Of a stretch of DNA of 6,137 bases, positions 5,795 through 6,137 are shown in pieces. The stretch covers positions 1 to 6,137 of the forward strand of contig JAHFRX010000093.1 in the NCBI GenBank assembly GCA_023266075.1, in the 5' to 3' direction. A program made the position numbers and the translations under genes. This stretch comes from Legionellaceae bacterium. GTDB taxonomy: Bacteria; Pseudomonadota; Gammaproteobacteria; Legionellales; Legionellaceae. The first letter of the stretch is position 1. Each line of letters begins with the position of its first letter. The notes beneath the pieces are model-generated. The model was not told the DNA's origin, ran no database searches, and worked only from the letters and a program-made list of their open reading frames with translations.

Positions 5795-6137
5795 CTATTC
5801 GCTCTCTTTATTCGCCATCTTTTCCTTCAACAAATCACCAATCGTGGTAGAAACAGTCGTACCATCTCCACTACGTGAGTATTTCTTCAGTGCCTCTGCT
5901 TGCTCTTGTGCATCTTTTGCTTTCACAGACAAGGTAATTGTACGATTTTTGCGATCAATATTGGTGATTTTCGCTTCAACCTCATCACCTTCTTTCATCA
6001 CTGTAGCTGCATTGTCGATTTTATCTTCAGACAAATCACTCGCACGAATCGTACCAAAAACGTCTACTGATAATTCCACAGTCACTGATTTTGCATCAAC
6101 GGATGTCACTTTACCTCTCACGAGAGAACCTTTAACA
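5795..6137 (-). CDS. rpsA: 30S ribosomal protein S1, C-terminal part (5' end outside the window)
   Basis: S1 binds mRNA on the 30S subunit and helps start translation of weakly structured leaders. What is visible is the last S1/OB-fold repeat, opening with V-K-G-S-L-V-R-G-K-V-T-S-V-D and continuing through I-R-A-S-D-L-S, V-E-A-K-I-T-N-I-D-R-K-N-R-T-I-T-L-S-V-K-A-K-D, then a flexible tail ending D-L-L-K-E-K-M-A-N-K-E-S-E. The D-R-K-N-R and S-V-K-A-K-D blocks are typical of the final repeat in gammaproteobacterial S1. The frame stays open to the window edge, so the GTG at 6121 is an internal Val codon and not a start. The stop is TAG, followed by the terminator. The strand order rpsA to lapA lacks ihfB, which lies between them in E. 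coli. Confidence 0.96.
   Translation of the reverse strand, partial: VKGSLVRGKVTSVDAKSVTVELSVDVFGTIRASDLSEDKIDNAATVMKEGDEVEAKITNIDRKNRTITLSVKAKDAQEQAEALKKYSRSGDGTTVSTTIGDLLKEKMANKESE

Noticed and set aside
1..6137. CRISPR array, tRNA or rRNA gene, or long direct repeats
   Set aside because: Reading through the window I saw no regularly spaced repeats, no tRNA cloverleaf with its conserved T-loop, and no rRNA-like sequence.

Overview
The window looks like a chromosomal segment of a gammaproteobacterium close to Legionella. Three things point there. The right half carries the gammaproteobacterial block rpsA, lapA, lapB, pyrF. The middle encodes a secreted eukaryotic-type NTPDase whose sequence closely follows, from memory, the Legionella pneumophila enzyme Lpg1905. 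The base composition is moderately AT-rich. The assignment to Legionella or a near relative is an inference; no database search was possible.

Layout. Positions 1-120 are the right (3') end of an IS200/IS605-type element, with the last part of the tnpB/omegaRNA region, two hairpins and the typical terminal GTCAA. The element lies directly against, and appears to interrupt, a gene for an ATPase_2/DUF234 protein (182-1546, + strand). The family's N-terminal G-R-E-x-E-L box can still be read in frame from 122, but it has lost its start codon. A 92-base gap with a possible weak promoter leads to the NTPDase gene (1639-2784, + strand).

The rest is on the minus strand and reads right to left: the 3' end of rpsA (to the window edge), an intrinsic terminator, lapA, lapB, pyrF, a gene recognised here as holD (DNA polymerase III psi subunit), and a FimT/GspH-type minor pilin gene. 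From lapA to the pilin gene the spacing is tight (12-base gap, 1-base gap, 4-base overlap, 28-base overlap), so this is probably one transcription unit. The pilin gene converges on the NTPDase gene and their stop codons overlap by four bases.

How the genes fit together. LapA/LapB control LPS synthesis at the inner membrane, PyrF makes UMP, HolD belongs to the replicase clamp loader, and FimT is a type IV pilus component used in DNA uptake; they share a transcript rather than a pathway. The NTPDase would act outside the cytoplasm on nucleotides, in Legionella inside the host vacuole. The ATPase with its IS remnant looks like accessory material. I see no complete new multi-gene system. The most notable points are the IS junction inside the ATPase gene, the substituted apyrase motifs of the NTPDase, and the GRxR DNA-binding tail on the pilin.
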